Source of the DNA: Dryomyza anilis
Lineage: Eukaryota > Arthropoda > Insecta > Diptera > Dryomyzidae
NCBI GenBank assembly: GCA_951804985.1
Contig: OX638130.1
Span: forward strand, 122,339,593 to 122,403,592
Reading direction: 5' to 3'
DNA length: 64,000 bases
This document shows, in pieces, positions 1-10,240 of this stretch. Below the pieces are notes generated by a model that had not been told where the DNA came from, searched no databases, and worked only from the letters and a program-made list of their open reading frames with translations. The translations under genes and the position numbers were made by a program. The first letter of the stretch is position 1. Each line of letters starts with the position of its first letter.

Positions 1-1149
1 ATGTTCTCAAAATAAACCAGATATGTTTTGAACTAGGTTTTCAACAGCAAACGACTGCCTACAAATCAAGCTTTATTTACCGATTCTGCTGTCGCCTGGG
101 AACAACGCCGACATTGCGAATAGCATGTGATCCATGTCCATGGAACTGTGCGACTTTGTAGCTGACTTGAGCGGCTGGGCTGGCTTTGATTACAATGCCA
201 CCGGGCATGGGGAACAGACAGACAGACAAACAGTCAGTCAGTCGTCAGCTGCCGCGTTTATAAGCTAATAACATGCCGCCGCAATTGCGGTGCACTTAAC
301 GTTCCAGGTGCGATGGGAAAACATTTGATGCAACTGAACACGCGCAACAAGGCGTAAGATTTGCATTTAAGTGACGCAATTTTTAATTAATTTCAATGCA
401 AACAAAAACTAGCTGAGAGTCTGGTATTTCGAGAGAGGGCGGGTTAGGAGGGTCGGTTGGCATAACCGCATCATGATAATTATATTTAATGTGGCTGAAT
501 GAGCGCCGCACCGCTCAGTGCCTTTGATAGCATGTCATCAAACGTCAAACTTGACGTAATGTGTTGCATTGCGTGGTGCTGCGGCGGCGGCTGCTACAGG
601 TGGTGCGCATCGAGTCGCATTAATGAGAGCGATGACTGGTGGTGCTGCGGGAGGAGGAGCAAGAGAAAGATGAGATAAAAGCGGCGCTTGGTGTCGCCAT
701 TTCACAAAAACCAAAGGAAATGCGAAACGCATGCGAAAATGTCTCGCGGTTCGTTTCCTGCAGGGGGTCGCATTGAGGCGCAGGTGGTTGCGACGACAGT
801 CATCGTCATTTGGCATGCAACGTGTTGCTGCTGCTGTGCCGCTGCAACATGTTTTGGGCGACGTTTGCCAACATGACATCGGATCGAATCATAACTAATG
901 CCATGTGAACCCAGCACCGCTTGCGCGTACCCAACACACAATTAAAAAGGCGCAACAATTTTTTTCGTTTTTTGCGCGATTTGCGCGCCATCTCGCGTGC
1001 TAAGAAGTGTCATTTGCATAACAATGCTGGAGACTTTGTGTTAAACTACGCTGCGCCGTCCTCGGACAATTTCTATTACATATTAATAATTTGTTAAACT
1101 CGGTGCGAGTCTTTTGTCACGGCATCAGCACGGCAGTTGGCATGGTGCA
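1..1149. other. Single-copy-looking island, no gene recognised
   Basis: This stretch has more balanced base composition than the rest of the window and no repeat shared with other parts of it. It holds a short GACA/GTCA run near 219-248 and a GCTGCTGCTGTG run near 826-840. Open frames on both strands overlap at 540-990, rich in Ala, Arg and Cys, as expected from triplet-rich DNA. None resembles a family I know. It could be regulatory sequence or part of an untranslated exon; the sequence alone does not decide. Confidence 0.4.
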
Positions 1150-2273
1150 GGGTTGTCAAAGCTTTTATAATTTTAGAAATTTCCGATTTTTTTAGTGAAT
1201 TCTTAAATTTTTAGTGAGAAATGGAATTTTTAGTGAAAAATTAAATTTTTAGTGAAAAATTTAATTTTTAGTGATAAATTTAATTTTTAATGAAAAATTG
1301 AATTCTTAGTGAAAAATTTAATTTTTAGTGAAAATTTATTTTTTATATGAATTTGTAGTGAAAAATTGAATATTTAATGAAAATTTAATTTTTAGTGAAA
1401 AATTGAATTTTTAGTGAAAAATTCAATTTTTAGTGAAAAATTGAATTTTTAGTGAAAAATTGAATTTTAAGTGAAAAATTGAATTTGTAGTGAAAATTTG
1501 AATTTTTAGTGAAAAATTGAATTTTTAGTGAAAAATTTATTTTGTAATGAAAAATAGAATTTTTAGTGAAAAATAGAATTTTTAGTGAAAAATTGATTTT
1601 TTAGTGAAATTGAATTTTCAGTGAAAAATTGAATTTTTAGTGAAAATTTGAATTTTTAGTGAAAAATTGAATTTTTAGTGAAAATTTGAATTTTTAGTGA
1701 AAAATTGAATTTTTAGTGATAAATTGAATTTTTAGTGAAAAATTGAATTTTTATGAAAAATTCAATTTTTAGTGAAAAATTGAATTTTTAGTGAAAAATT
1801 AAATTTTTAGTGAAAAATTAAATTTTTAGTGAAAAATGGAATTTTTAGTGAAAAATTGAATTTTTAGTGAAAAATGGAATTTTTAGTGAAAAATTGAATA
1901 TTTAGTGAAAATTTGAATTTTTTACTGATAAATTTAATTTTTAGTGATAAATTGAATTTTTAGTGAAAAATTGAATTAATAGTGAAAAATTGAATTTATA
2001 GTGAAAAATTGATTTTGTGGTGAAAATTGAATTTTTAGTGAAAAATTGAAATTTTTGTGAAAAATTGAATTATAGTAAAAATTTGATTTTGTGGTGAAAA
2101 ATTGAATTTATAGTAAAAAATTGAATTTTTAGTGAAAAATTGAATTTTCAGTGAAAAATTTTATTTTTATTGAAAAATTAAATTTTTAGTGAAAAATTGA
2201 ATTTTTAGTGAAAAATTGAATTTTTAATATGAATGATGAGAATTAATGAGAATTTATTATTGTCTGGCAACCC
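1150..2273. mobile_element. Possible TIR element carrying the 19-bp array
   Basis: A short imperfect inverted repeat, AGGGTTG(T/C)CA(A/G)A, flanks the 19-bp array on both sides. CAGGGTTG-type ends are common among hAT-like DNA transposons, but here one outer base differs (C against T) and I see no 8-bp target duplication. Classification is therefore open. An alternative is that the two short motifs match by chance. Confidence 0.3.
1180..2230 (+). repeat. 19-bp satellite-like tandem array (orientation 1)
   Basis: About 55 head-to-tail copies of a 19-bp unit close to GAATTTTTAGTGAAAAATT, with point changes and occasional one- or two-base length variation. The unit is nearly palindromic around AGTGA. 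The same unit appears in opposite orientation at 11.64-12.27 kb. The array is bounded by AGGGTTGTCAAA at 1151-1162 and the inverted TCTGGCAACCCT at 2261-2272, so it may be the expanded interior of a TIR element. No coding potential. Confidence 0.93.
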
Positions 2274-3053
2274 TAGTCACAACATGGGATAGGTGGGGGT
2301 CGCGCGCCTCCACCAGGTTTATGAATAATTTATGATATATGCGCAGTTGGCAGCAGCACCGAACTTGGAATCGTAATCGGAGACGCGTTGTTCACCACCA
2401 ACTTGTTGCAACATCAGCGCTGCGACGACCTTTAAATACCGAGTTCCCTGTGCATCCTATTAATTCAGCGAATTATTCAAAACATTTTTCCTATTGTTTT
2501 AGTCGGCTGCTCGTTTTGTGTAATTTATATTTTTATTTTATTTTTTTTTTCAGTTATTTTAATTAGACGATCGCAGTTTACGCGATCGCGCTGACACTGA
2601 AATGACAAACTCTCGGAACACGAAGGGCAGAGTTTGGAAGACCTTGAACTTAAGGTTTAAGCAAAATTAGCAAAAATATATGGAAGAATAAATCTTTGAG
2701 AAAATTCGAAATATTTGGCATTTGAAATACATTTTAAAATGTATTGCAAAAAATGCAAGAACAAGTTTAAACTTTTGATGCAAGAACAAGATTAAGCTTC
2801 AAGAAATATGCAAGAACAATACTAACAGTCTCTTTGTTTTGGTAAAAATGATGAATTCATTCAAAAGTTAAAGATTACAAATTAATTAATGATTAAGATG
2901 GTGTAACAAAATTTCAAAAAAATGAGAATGAACAAATCTTTGAAGGAATGTGAAAGTTTTTATATTAGTTTGAATATGTTATTCACAATACCTTTTAAAA
3001 AGTATTGAATAACTTGCTGAACTCTTTATCCTGTTTGCAAGAATAAGAACTAT
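2274..3053 (+). other. Non-coding interval with CAAGAACAAG motifs
   Basis: Begins with about 350 bases of balanced composition with no recognised gene, then becomes A+T-rich. From 2750 to 2830 it holds several TGCAAGAACAAG-like motifs that recur at 3036, 4330-4390 and 5690-5940. This suggests that one older repetitive stretch was split by the two elements at 3.05-4.31 and 4.39-5.62 kb. Confidence 0.4.
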
Positions 3054-4305
3054 GGGCCATTCCACACCAAATCGACCAAAAAAGTCAAATTTGAGATTTT
3101 ACCTTTTCGATTTTAATGAAAATTTTGGCAACTGATAAAGGATATTGAGAAATGCACTTTTTTCCGACCACTACTTCCAGAGATACAGTGGCTCAAAGTT
3201 GGAAAAAAGGGCCAAAAATCACTTTTGTATGGTTGTTCATATTTTAATACCTCTTGAACTAAAAATGTTAGAAAATCCGTTATTAACTCGTTTTAAAGCT
3301 AATAGAACAAGCTTTTAGAAGAAATAAGTTGTAACTTTTAAACGTTATCATGTGGCCCGTGGTCATTATCTTTGTACTCAAAATTGTGGTCCTTAAAAAG
3401 TACCCTTTTTAAAATTCTGAATAAAATCCAAAACTCTCGTCAATTTATTGTAAATGTTCATGCAAAATTTCAAGACGGTATTTTGAAGGCATCATATTTT
3501 TAAAAATAATTTTCCTAATTTTTTTTAATATTTTTTGTATTGAAACAAAAATATTTTTTTCAAAAGTAAAATTTGCAATAATTTTTCAATGTATTTGTAA
3601 CTCTAATTTCAAAAATGGCGTCAGTTTCATCAAATTGTCTCTATTTTTTGAGATTTATACCATTTTTCAAAAATCGTAAAAACTATATCCCAAAATCAGT
3701 ATCTCAAAAACTAGATACAATATGATAAAACTGACGCCATTTTAGATATCAAAATTATATATATATTCAGGAATTATTACAACTTTTACTGTAGAAAAAA
3801 AAAATTTTTTCTATACAAGAAATAAATAAAAATTTAGAAAAATATTTTTTAAAATATGATGCCATCAAAATACCATCTTGAAATTTTGCATGAACATTTA
3901 TAAAAAATTGACAAAAATTTAGGATTTATTTTCAGAATTTTAATAAGGGTCCTTTTTAAGGACATCAATTTTGAAGTGCAAGGATAAAGACCACGGGCCA
4001 CATGTTCACGCTTAGAAATTACAACTTAGTTTTTCTGACAGCCCATTCTATTAGCTTTAAATCGAGCCATCATAGTATTTTTTAGCGTTTCTAGTTTCAG
4101 AGATATTTAAATATGAACAACCATACAAATGTGATTTTTGGCACTTTTTTTCCAACTTTGAGCCACTGTATCTCTGGAAGTACGGGTCGGAAAAAATATA
4201 AAAAATTGGTTAGTGCATTCTCAATATCCTTATCAATTCCCTAAATTTAATTGAAATCGAGGAAGGTGAGTTCCAACCGCTGGTCGATTTGGTGTGGAAT
4301 GGCCC
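3054..4305. mobile_element. Long foldback (TIR) element, copy 1
   Basis: The two ends are inverted copies: GGGCCATTCCACACCAAATC at 3054 and its complement GATTTGGTGTGGAATGGCCC ending at 4305. The symmetry runs inward for nearly the whole element. TGTGGCCCGTGGTC in the left half mirrors GACCACGGGCCACA in the right half, and ATGGCGTCAGTTT near 3615 mirrors AAACTGACGCCAT near 3730. Arms are about 570-600 bp with a loop near 100 bp. TA dinucleotides lie close to both ends, but the exact target duplication is ambiguous by a base. No transposase frame is present. A partial copy lies at 58.57-60.05 kb. Confidence 0.85.
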
Positions 4306-4390
4306 CTATATCGAAGTTTCGATGCAAGAGCATGATCTACACTGCAAGAACATGAACGAACCTTCGAGAAATGTTCAAGAACAAGACATG

Positions 4391-5616
4391 CCAAAGGGAC
4401 GAATGTGCATTTTTAAAACTGTTGGGAAATCAAATTATAAAGTTTGAATTGCTTTAAAAATTAGAAAAAAATAGTAAACTTTTTTTGTTATTTTGGTTTA
4501 TTCATTAATCAAGATCCAGCGAAGCCGCTGGAAATTGATGCGCTTGACTATGTCAATGTTGTCGAATAACTCATACAGCTCGTGATTCATCCTGATTCGA
4601 TACTCGTTAGCAAAGCAGATAGAGCCAAAGATTTTACGGAGAATCTTTCTCTCGAACGCTCCCAGTACTCTCTCATCGGTGGAGGCCAGCGTCCATGTTT
4701 CTGCACCATAAAGTAGGACGGGCATGATACGTGACTTGTAGAGCGTTATATTTGTCCGGCGAGAGAGGGCTCTGCTTCTCAATTGCCTACTGAGCCCAAA
4801 GTAGCAATTAAGTGCACTAAAAACAAACAATTAATCATTTTACTCACTATTTTATCTTGTGTCAATAAAAAGTTACAGCAAAATTTGAAAAATTCAAAAT
4901 CTTGTCAAGCCAAAAGGGCGAATCCTTTCTTTTTTTTGCCATATCTTTTTATTGGTACAATATAAAATAGCAGTGTAAAGCAATTATTGGTTTCTTTTTA
5001 AAACACCTATCGATTGACATCATTATTAAAAAAATATTTTTTTTGAATTTTTGTTATTTTCAAAAAAATGTTGTCAAATTATTTTTAAATAATGATGCCA
5101 ATCGATAGGTGCACTAAAAACAAACAATTAATCCCTTTATTCTACTATTACATCTTGTACCAATAAAAAGTTATCGTTTGCAAAATTCCAAAAATTCAAA
5201 AATCTTGTCATGCCAAAAAGGCGAATTCTTTCGTTTTTTTGCCATAACTTCTTATTGGTACAAGATAAAATAGTAGTATAAAGCAATTAATTGTTTGTTT
5301 TTAAAGTACCTATCTGTTGGCATCATTATTTTAAAATAGTTTTTGAATTTTGGTTATTTGCAAGAAATTTATTTTAAAGAATAATGATTTAAAATAGGTG
5401 ATTTAAAAATAAACAATTCATCCCTTTACATCACTATTTTATTTTGTATCAGTAAAAAGTTACGGAAAAAAATGAAAAAGATTCGCCCTTTTGGCATGAC
5501 AATATTTTAAATTCGCGCTTTTGGTTTTTAGTGGCTAGAAATGTGCAACAAGGACAAACTACATTGAAAAATGTAAAAAAACGCAAATGTCAAAAAATAC
5601 ACATTCGTCCCTTTGG
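4391..5616. mobile_element. TIR element with LINE fragment and palindromic core
   Basis: Ends are an inverted repeat of about 24 bp with one mismatch: CCAAAGGGACGAATGTGCAT at 4391 against its complement ending at 5616. Behind the left end lies a reverse transcriptase fragment. From about 4803 the interior is made of palindromic units with CCTATCGATTG and CAAAAGGGCGAAT motifs. These motifs resemble the terminal repeat itself, as if the ends had been copied inward. Interior relatives lie at 8.76-9.64 and 51.49-52.13 kb. No transposase seen, so it is presumably non-autonomous. Confidence 0.72.
4500..4800 (-). pseudogene. Non-LTR retrotransposon RT fragment (C-terminal part)
   Basis: The minus strand reads about 95 codons closely resembling the end of the reverse transcriptase region of insect LINEs. 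They include an LYKSRIMPVLLYGAETW block, then LGAFERKILRKIFG, then YRIRMNHELYELF and KRINFQRLRW. These blocks are familiar from LINE-derived proteins in fly genomes. No endonuclease or catalytic YADD motif is present, and the frame ends right after QRLRW. Upstream it meets the palindromic repeat at about 4800. It is a 5'- and 3'-truncated relic inside the TIR element at 4391-5616, probably acquired or caught there. LINE clade not assigned. Confidence 0.75.
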
Positions 5617-5689
5617 AATGATAGTGACGGAGAGTCTAAATCAATTTCGCTAAAACGACTTCAAATTTTGCTAAATTTTTACTAAATTA

Positions 5690-6073
5690 ACAAGAACAAG
5701 ACATACCTTGCAAGAACAATATCACCTTTCGATGCAAGGTAGGGACGTGCAAGACCAAGAGCAAGAAATATTCTACCATGTCTTGTACTTGTTCTTGCAT
5801 TTGTTCATGTATTTGGCGCATTACGCGGAACTTGATTTATAAAATATTGAATAATTAATAATCCAACTAAAGGAAACAATAAAGATTCATTATACGATGC
5901 AACAACAAGAATTACACTGCAAGACCAAGAGCAAGAACAAGACTACCACATCTAGTACTTGTTCTTGCATTTGCTCATCAAAAAATGTATTTGGCGCATT
6001 ACGCAGTTCTTGATTTATAAAATATTGAATAATTAATAATCCAACTAAAGGAAACAATAAGAATTCATTAACG
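5690..6073 (+). repeat. 170-bp tandem duplication with CAAGAACAAG motifs
   Basis: Two direct copies start TGCAAGACCAAGAGCAAGAA at 5748 and 5918, a period of 170 bp. Each contains TCTTGTACTTGTTC-like sequence, TTTGGCGCATTACGC and ATAATCCAACTAAAGG. Copy 2 differs by small changes, including an AAAAAA insertion. Upstream sequence from 5690 has the same CAAGAAC motif. No frame is conserved between copies. Confidence 0.85.
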
Positions 6074-6352
6074 ACATTTGAAAAAAAATTTAAACACTTT
6101 GAAATCTTTTTCTCAACTTAGATAATAATTCGTAAAATTAGCCAAGAATTTCGGCAATTGGGCGAACAAAAATGAGGCCATAACATTTAATGATGACTTG
6201 TAGCCTCTTTAATAACATTTAATTAAGTCTCTGGCAAAGCAAAGCAAACACTGCGTAAAATCAATAATTTATTTAAAAGATCTGAGAAACACCTCTGCCG
6301 AAGAGGGAACTCGCTTTGATCTTCGTACAAAGTTGTTTGATTGATAGCAACA

Positions 6353-6412
6353 TCAACAGCAGCAGCAATAGCAACAGCAATAGCAATAGCAGCAACACCA
6401 ACACCAACCACA
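6353..6412 (+). repeat. Interrupted CAR/CAM trinucleotide tract
   Basis: A run of CAG, CAA and CAC triplets with ATA interruptions. Read as protein it gives Ala/Val/Leu-only strings on the minus strand or Gln/Asn on the plus strand, with no wider frame around it. Treated as a microsatellite. Confidence 0.8.
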
Positions 6413-6904
6413 ATAACAAAATTGACAAGAAATAATCACAATAAATATTTTTCAATGATTTTGAATTATGGGAACTTTTGAAGATTTTGACCAGAAAAAA
6501 ATATATAAATTAAATTGATGTTGAAATGCCATTAAATAGTTTTGCCTAAAACCAAAACAGAGACCAAAGAAAAAAAAAATCAAATAAAAATACAAAAACT
6601 TACCAACAAAATAAACAATTTGTTGTATAGAGCCGCCAATGAGCTAGTGCAGACTCTGATGGTATGAAATGCCTAACCAAAACCATTAACTGCAAAGACA
6701 ACCTGGACATTAATTGTGGTACGAAATAGGCGTGGACAATGGCCAACATAGTGCACCCCACAAACATTAGTGAGTTCACATAATGTGATCGATCGGTGAT
6801 GATATTTTTTGATTTTTGGTTACAACTAGAAAATAATGACGATAATGATGCCTGCTTTTTTCTGTTTCTTTTTGCTCAAATACAAACCCTTTCAATGCGA
6901 TGTA

Positions 6905-6925
6905 CACACACACACACACACACAG
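6905..6925 (+). repeat. (CA)n microsatellite
   Basis: About ten uninterrupted CA dinucleotides in A+T-rich DNA. Confidence 0.9.
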
Positions 6926-8350
6926 GAAAGTCGCTTAAAGGCGTACTGCTTTAAAGAGTGGTTAATTTGGAAGAAATGTTGAATCTTGAGGCGTTTCCAC
7001 AAAAAATGGCCTACGTTTTGATGTGCCACGTTCACTTGACAAATGTACAATTTGGTTGCTTGGGGCAAATTCTACGAGAATCATAGTAATATTCAGTGAA
7101 AAGTATTTCGTTATATCCCAATATGCTACCCAAATCATTCTTATTTATCCATGGATTTGGACAATGTGTCTCGGTCTGAGATACCCACAACGAAATGCTA
7201 AAATTTCCAATATATTTTTTGGTTAAATAGTTAAATATGTTTAACAACACGTAATACAAATACTAATAATTTTGACAAATTAAAATATATAAAACATGTT
7301 TCTCGATAAAATGAGTTTTTTATGAGTCATACAGTATGCCAATTATTCAACAGAAACCCTATTTAGTGAGGAAAATCTGAACACTGAAACTATTAAATTT
7401 TTTCAAAACATATTTTAACCTTCAAACATAGTTCGTACAATATTTAAATGAATTTTACATGGTTATTTTAAAAATAGTTTTTTCATTAGTACACGTTACT
7501 AATTTTTAGTATACTTAATTATAAAAATTAATTATAAAAAAAGGTTTAAAGTTCTTTGATTTAAAACCAATATTACTTTAAAATATATCTGATTTTTTAT
7601 TTTTGGAATTGTCAAAATTTGTAAGATATACAAGAAAAATAAAATATGTACTATGTCATAAAATATTCTTCTATCCGGGGACTAGAACCTTTTTGTATTA
7701 TTGGTTCTGAATCTGGTTCCAAGATTTTTAAAATAGTGGTTACGGTTCTGATTCCGGTTCCAACCAAACAAATTAAATCTTTTTCGATTCCGGTTCCACA
7801 CATTTTTTTTAACAATTTTTTTGCGATTTTTTTGCGATTGCTGCTTCTATCAAATTTTTACAAAATCCTAAATAATGATTTTGTTTTTTTTAAGTTTTTA
7901 ATTAACTCTATTTTTTTAAATTTTATAATGCGATTTTTATGTTCGAACCTCGATTTCATAGAATCAGACTTAAATGTTCCCAGAATCCAAATACGTCATT
8001 GGACTTTTTTTGGAGTTGGGTATTGAAAAAGTCTCAAAAGGATCCAATTCGACAAAAAAAAATATCCAATGACGCAGATCCTAATAGATCCTAAAGTGAT
8101 GAATATGCTCAATAATATTCTTTTCCCTCAATAAAAGTAGTATATAAAAAAATAGAAATTAACATTTTATAAATTTTAAATGAATGAAAATATCTTTAGA
8201 CTATTTTGAATGTTATTCCATTTTTGGATTATTTCATATGTCAAGTTTTTACAAAAAAATGTTCTTAGCCTAAATGAACAATTTTGAAAATTTACAAACC
8301 ATATTGAACTTAGTATACTTTCTTGGCAGTTTTTTAATTTTATAATTTCC

Positions 8351-8364
8351 TAAGTAGACTTATC
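8351..8364 (+). repeat. Target-site duplication, left copy (SINE)
   Basis: TAAGTAGACTTATC directly before the SINE; the identical sequence follows it at 8665-8678. Perfect identity suggests a fairly recent insertion compared with the other copies in the window. Confidence 0.93.
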
Positions 8365-8664
8365 GTAGCCGCGGTAGCTCAGTGGTTAGTGCGTTGGACT
8401 GCGAGCCGAAAGATCCCCGGTTCAAACCCGGACTGGGGCTAACAACATCTTTTCATAGAAACATTTTTCTATACCGCGATACCTCTCGGCAGTAAATGGT
8501 AAACCTACGAGAGTAAACCATTGCCTATGAAAAGCTCTCACCCGCCGTTCGGATTCGGCAATAAACTGTAGGTCCCACCACTTTGAGTACAAATATAACA
8601 CGCACAGCTCAAAATGGTGAGAGAGCTCGGCCTAAGTTCTTATGGGACTGTAGTGCCAAACTAT
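8365..8664 (+). mobile_element. tRNA-derived SINE, intact copy
   Basis: A 300-bp element whose first ~75 bases are tRNA-like. An A-box match lies at 8375-8386 (TAGCTCAGTGGT) and a B-box match at 8419-8429 (GGTTCAAACCC), the internal promoter of RNA polymerase III. The tRNA-like acceptor arms pair at about six of seven positions, but the anticodon stem is poor, so it is not a working tRNA. A tRNA-unrelated body follows, with CTCACCCGCCGTTCGGATTC and CACTTTGAGTACAAATATAA, ending GTGCCAAACTATT. It is flanked by perfect 14-bp repeats TAAGTAGACTTATC at 8351-8364 and 8665-8678, the signature of target-primed insertion. It would depend on a LINE partner. Confidence 0.94.
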
Positions 8665-8678
8665 TAAGTAGACTTATC
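8665..8678 (+). repeat. Target-site duplication, right copy (SINE)
   Basis: Exact copy of the 14-bp sequence at 8351-8364, placed immediately after the ATT end of the SINE. Confidence 0.93.
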
Positions 8679-8763
8679 AATTTTTGTTTTTTTCCCTTCA
8701 TAGTTGAAGAATAAAGTTTTCTTTCCATTTTAGTTTTTCGTGAAAATATTGAGTCTTTATTTA

Positions 8764-9640
8764 TTCAAAATCTTGTCATGCCAAAAGGGTGAATCTTTTC
8801 ATTTTTTTGCCATAACATTTTATCAGTACAAGAAAAAATAGTAGTGTAAAGCAATTAATTGTTTTCTTTTGAAGCACCTATCGATTGACATTATTATTAA
8901 AAAAATATTTTTTCGAATTTTTGTTATTTGCAAGAAAAATCTTTGACAAATAATTTTTAAATAATGATACCAATCGTTAGGTGCATTAAAAACGAACAAT
9001 TTATGACTATACACCACTATTTTATCTTGTACCTATAAAAAGTTATCGCTTGCAAATAGCAAAATTCGAAAAATTGAAAATCTTGTCATGCTAAAAGGGC
9101 GAATCTTTTCGTTTTTTTGCCATAACATTTTATCGATACAAGAAAAATAGTAGTGTAAAGCAATTAATTGTTTGCTTTTTAAGCACCTATCGATTGACAT
9201 AATTATTAATTTTTTTTTTTTTTGAATTATTGTTATTTGCAAGAAAAATCTTTGACAAATAATTTTTAAATAATGATGCCAATTCGAAAAATTCAAATCC
9301 TTGTCATGCTAAAAGGGCGAATCTCTTCGTTTTTTAGCCATAACTTTTTATTGGTACAAGATAAAATAGTAGTGTATAGCAATTAATTGTTTGTTTTTAA
9401 AGCATCTATCGGTTAGCATCATTTTTTTTATCATTATCCGAATTTTTGTTATTTGCTAGAATATTATTTTTTAATAATATTGCCAATCGATATGTGCTCT
9501 AAAAATAAACTATTCATGCCTTTACATCACTATTTTATTTTGGACCAGTACAAAGATATGAAATATTCGCCCTTTTGACATGACAAGATTTAAAATTTTT
9601 TAAATTCGCCTTTTTGGTTTTGTGGCTAGAAATATCCCAT
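8764..9640. repeat. Palindromic repeat family, copy 2
   Basis: Repeated alternation of CTTGTCATGCCAAAAGGG, TTTTTTGCCATAAC, GTAAAGCAATTAATTGTTT and AGCACCTATCGATTG with inverted partners. These are the same modules as the core of the 4391-5616 element, and at least three alternating units are visible. It ends in TTGTGGCTAGAAAT as the 4.4-kb element nearly does, but lacks the matching outer TIR, so it may be truncated. Frames on the minus strand are translations of this repeat. Confidence 0.78.
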
Positions 9641-10240
9641 CGGGGACGTGTTCAGATATGAATATAATACTTAATATTTGTAATATGTTTATATTCTTTT
9701 AATTCAGTAAAAGTTTGAAAAAATATTTGATACAATTGTAGTGCTCATTTAGCCCATTATTCAATTTCTCATCTTTTTCTCAGCATTGTTCTATTTTGAT
9801 ATTCAAAGAGATAACAATGAAATTATCTTTTCGGGAATGAGATTTGTGCCACACTTAACAAACTAAAAGAGTTCAATCGGGTGCATATTTTCGATTTCGC
9901 AATATGCAGAATCAGGATTTATTAATTTAATTCTTTCGAAATTAAAATATTCGTGCTGAAATTTTAAATTGAGAACTTATACTGTGAGACAATTTAACTG
10001 CCTTTGCTTTATACTTTTTGCTTTAGTTGAAAGTTACTGTCCAAGTTCAGGGTCATTTATATACATATGTTGGCCACATTTAAGTTTTCAGCTTGACACA
10101 CAGTAACCTCCAGAAGCTGTCACTAAGATAACATTCTAAACTATAGCAGTTTCGAGTGGTTCGTATATTTGTGCTGTGCTTGATTTGAAAACTTTCAAAA
10201 GGTTTAACATTTCAAAACATTGCCCCGCCCAAGTTAACAT
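9641..10240 (+). other. A+T-rich interval, nothing recognised
   Basis: No repeat shared with the rest of the window and no credible open frame was seen. Confidence 0.4.

Larger units (their letters stand above)
6074..8350 (+). other. A+T-rich interval, no gene recognised
   Basis: Low-complexity, mostly A+T-rich DNA. It holds a CAR-rich tract at 6353-6412 (interrupted AGCAGCAGCAATAGCAACA-type units), a short (CA)n run at 6905-6925, and a GGTTC/GATTCCGGTTCC stretch at about 7675-7800 similar to those near 49.32, 60.56 and 61.55 kb. Open frames at 7023-7259 overlap on both strands. The 126-residue frame at 7646-8026 is Phe/Ile/Leu-rich and resembles no family known to me. Confidence 0.4.

Noticed and set aside
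7310..7380. Tc1-like terminal repeat (ACAGTATGCCAATTATTCAA)
   Set aside because: The phrase resembles some Tc1-type ends, but no inverted partner or transposase remnant was found nearby.
8368..8442. tRNA gene
   Set aside because: The cloverleaf is imperfect in the anticodon stem and the sequence is the head of a repeated 300-bp SINE with target duplications, not a stand-alone tRNA gene.
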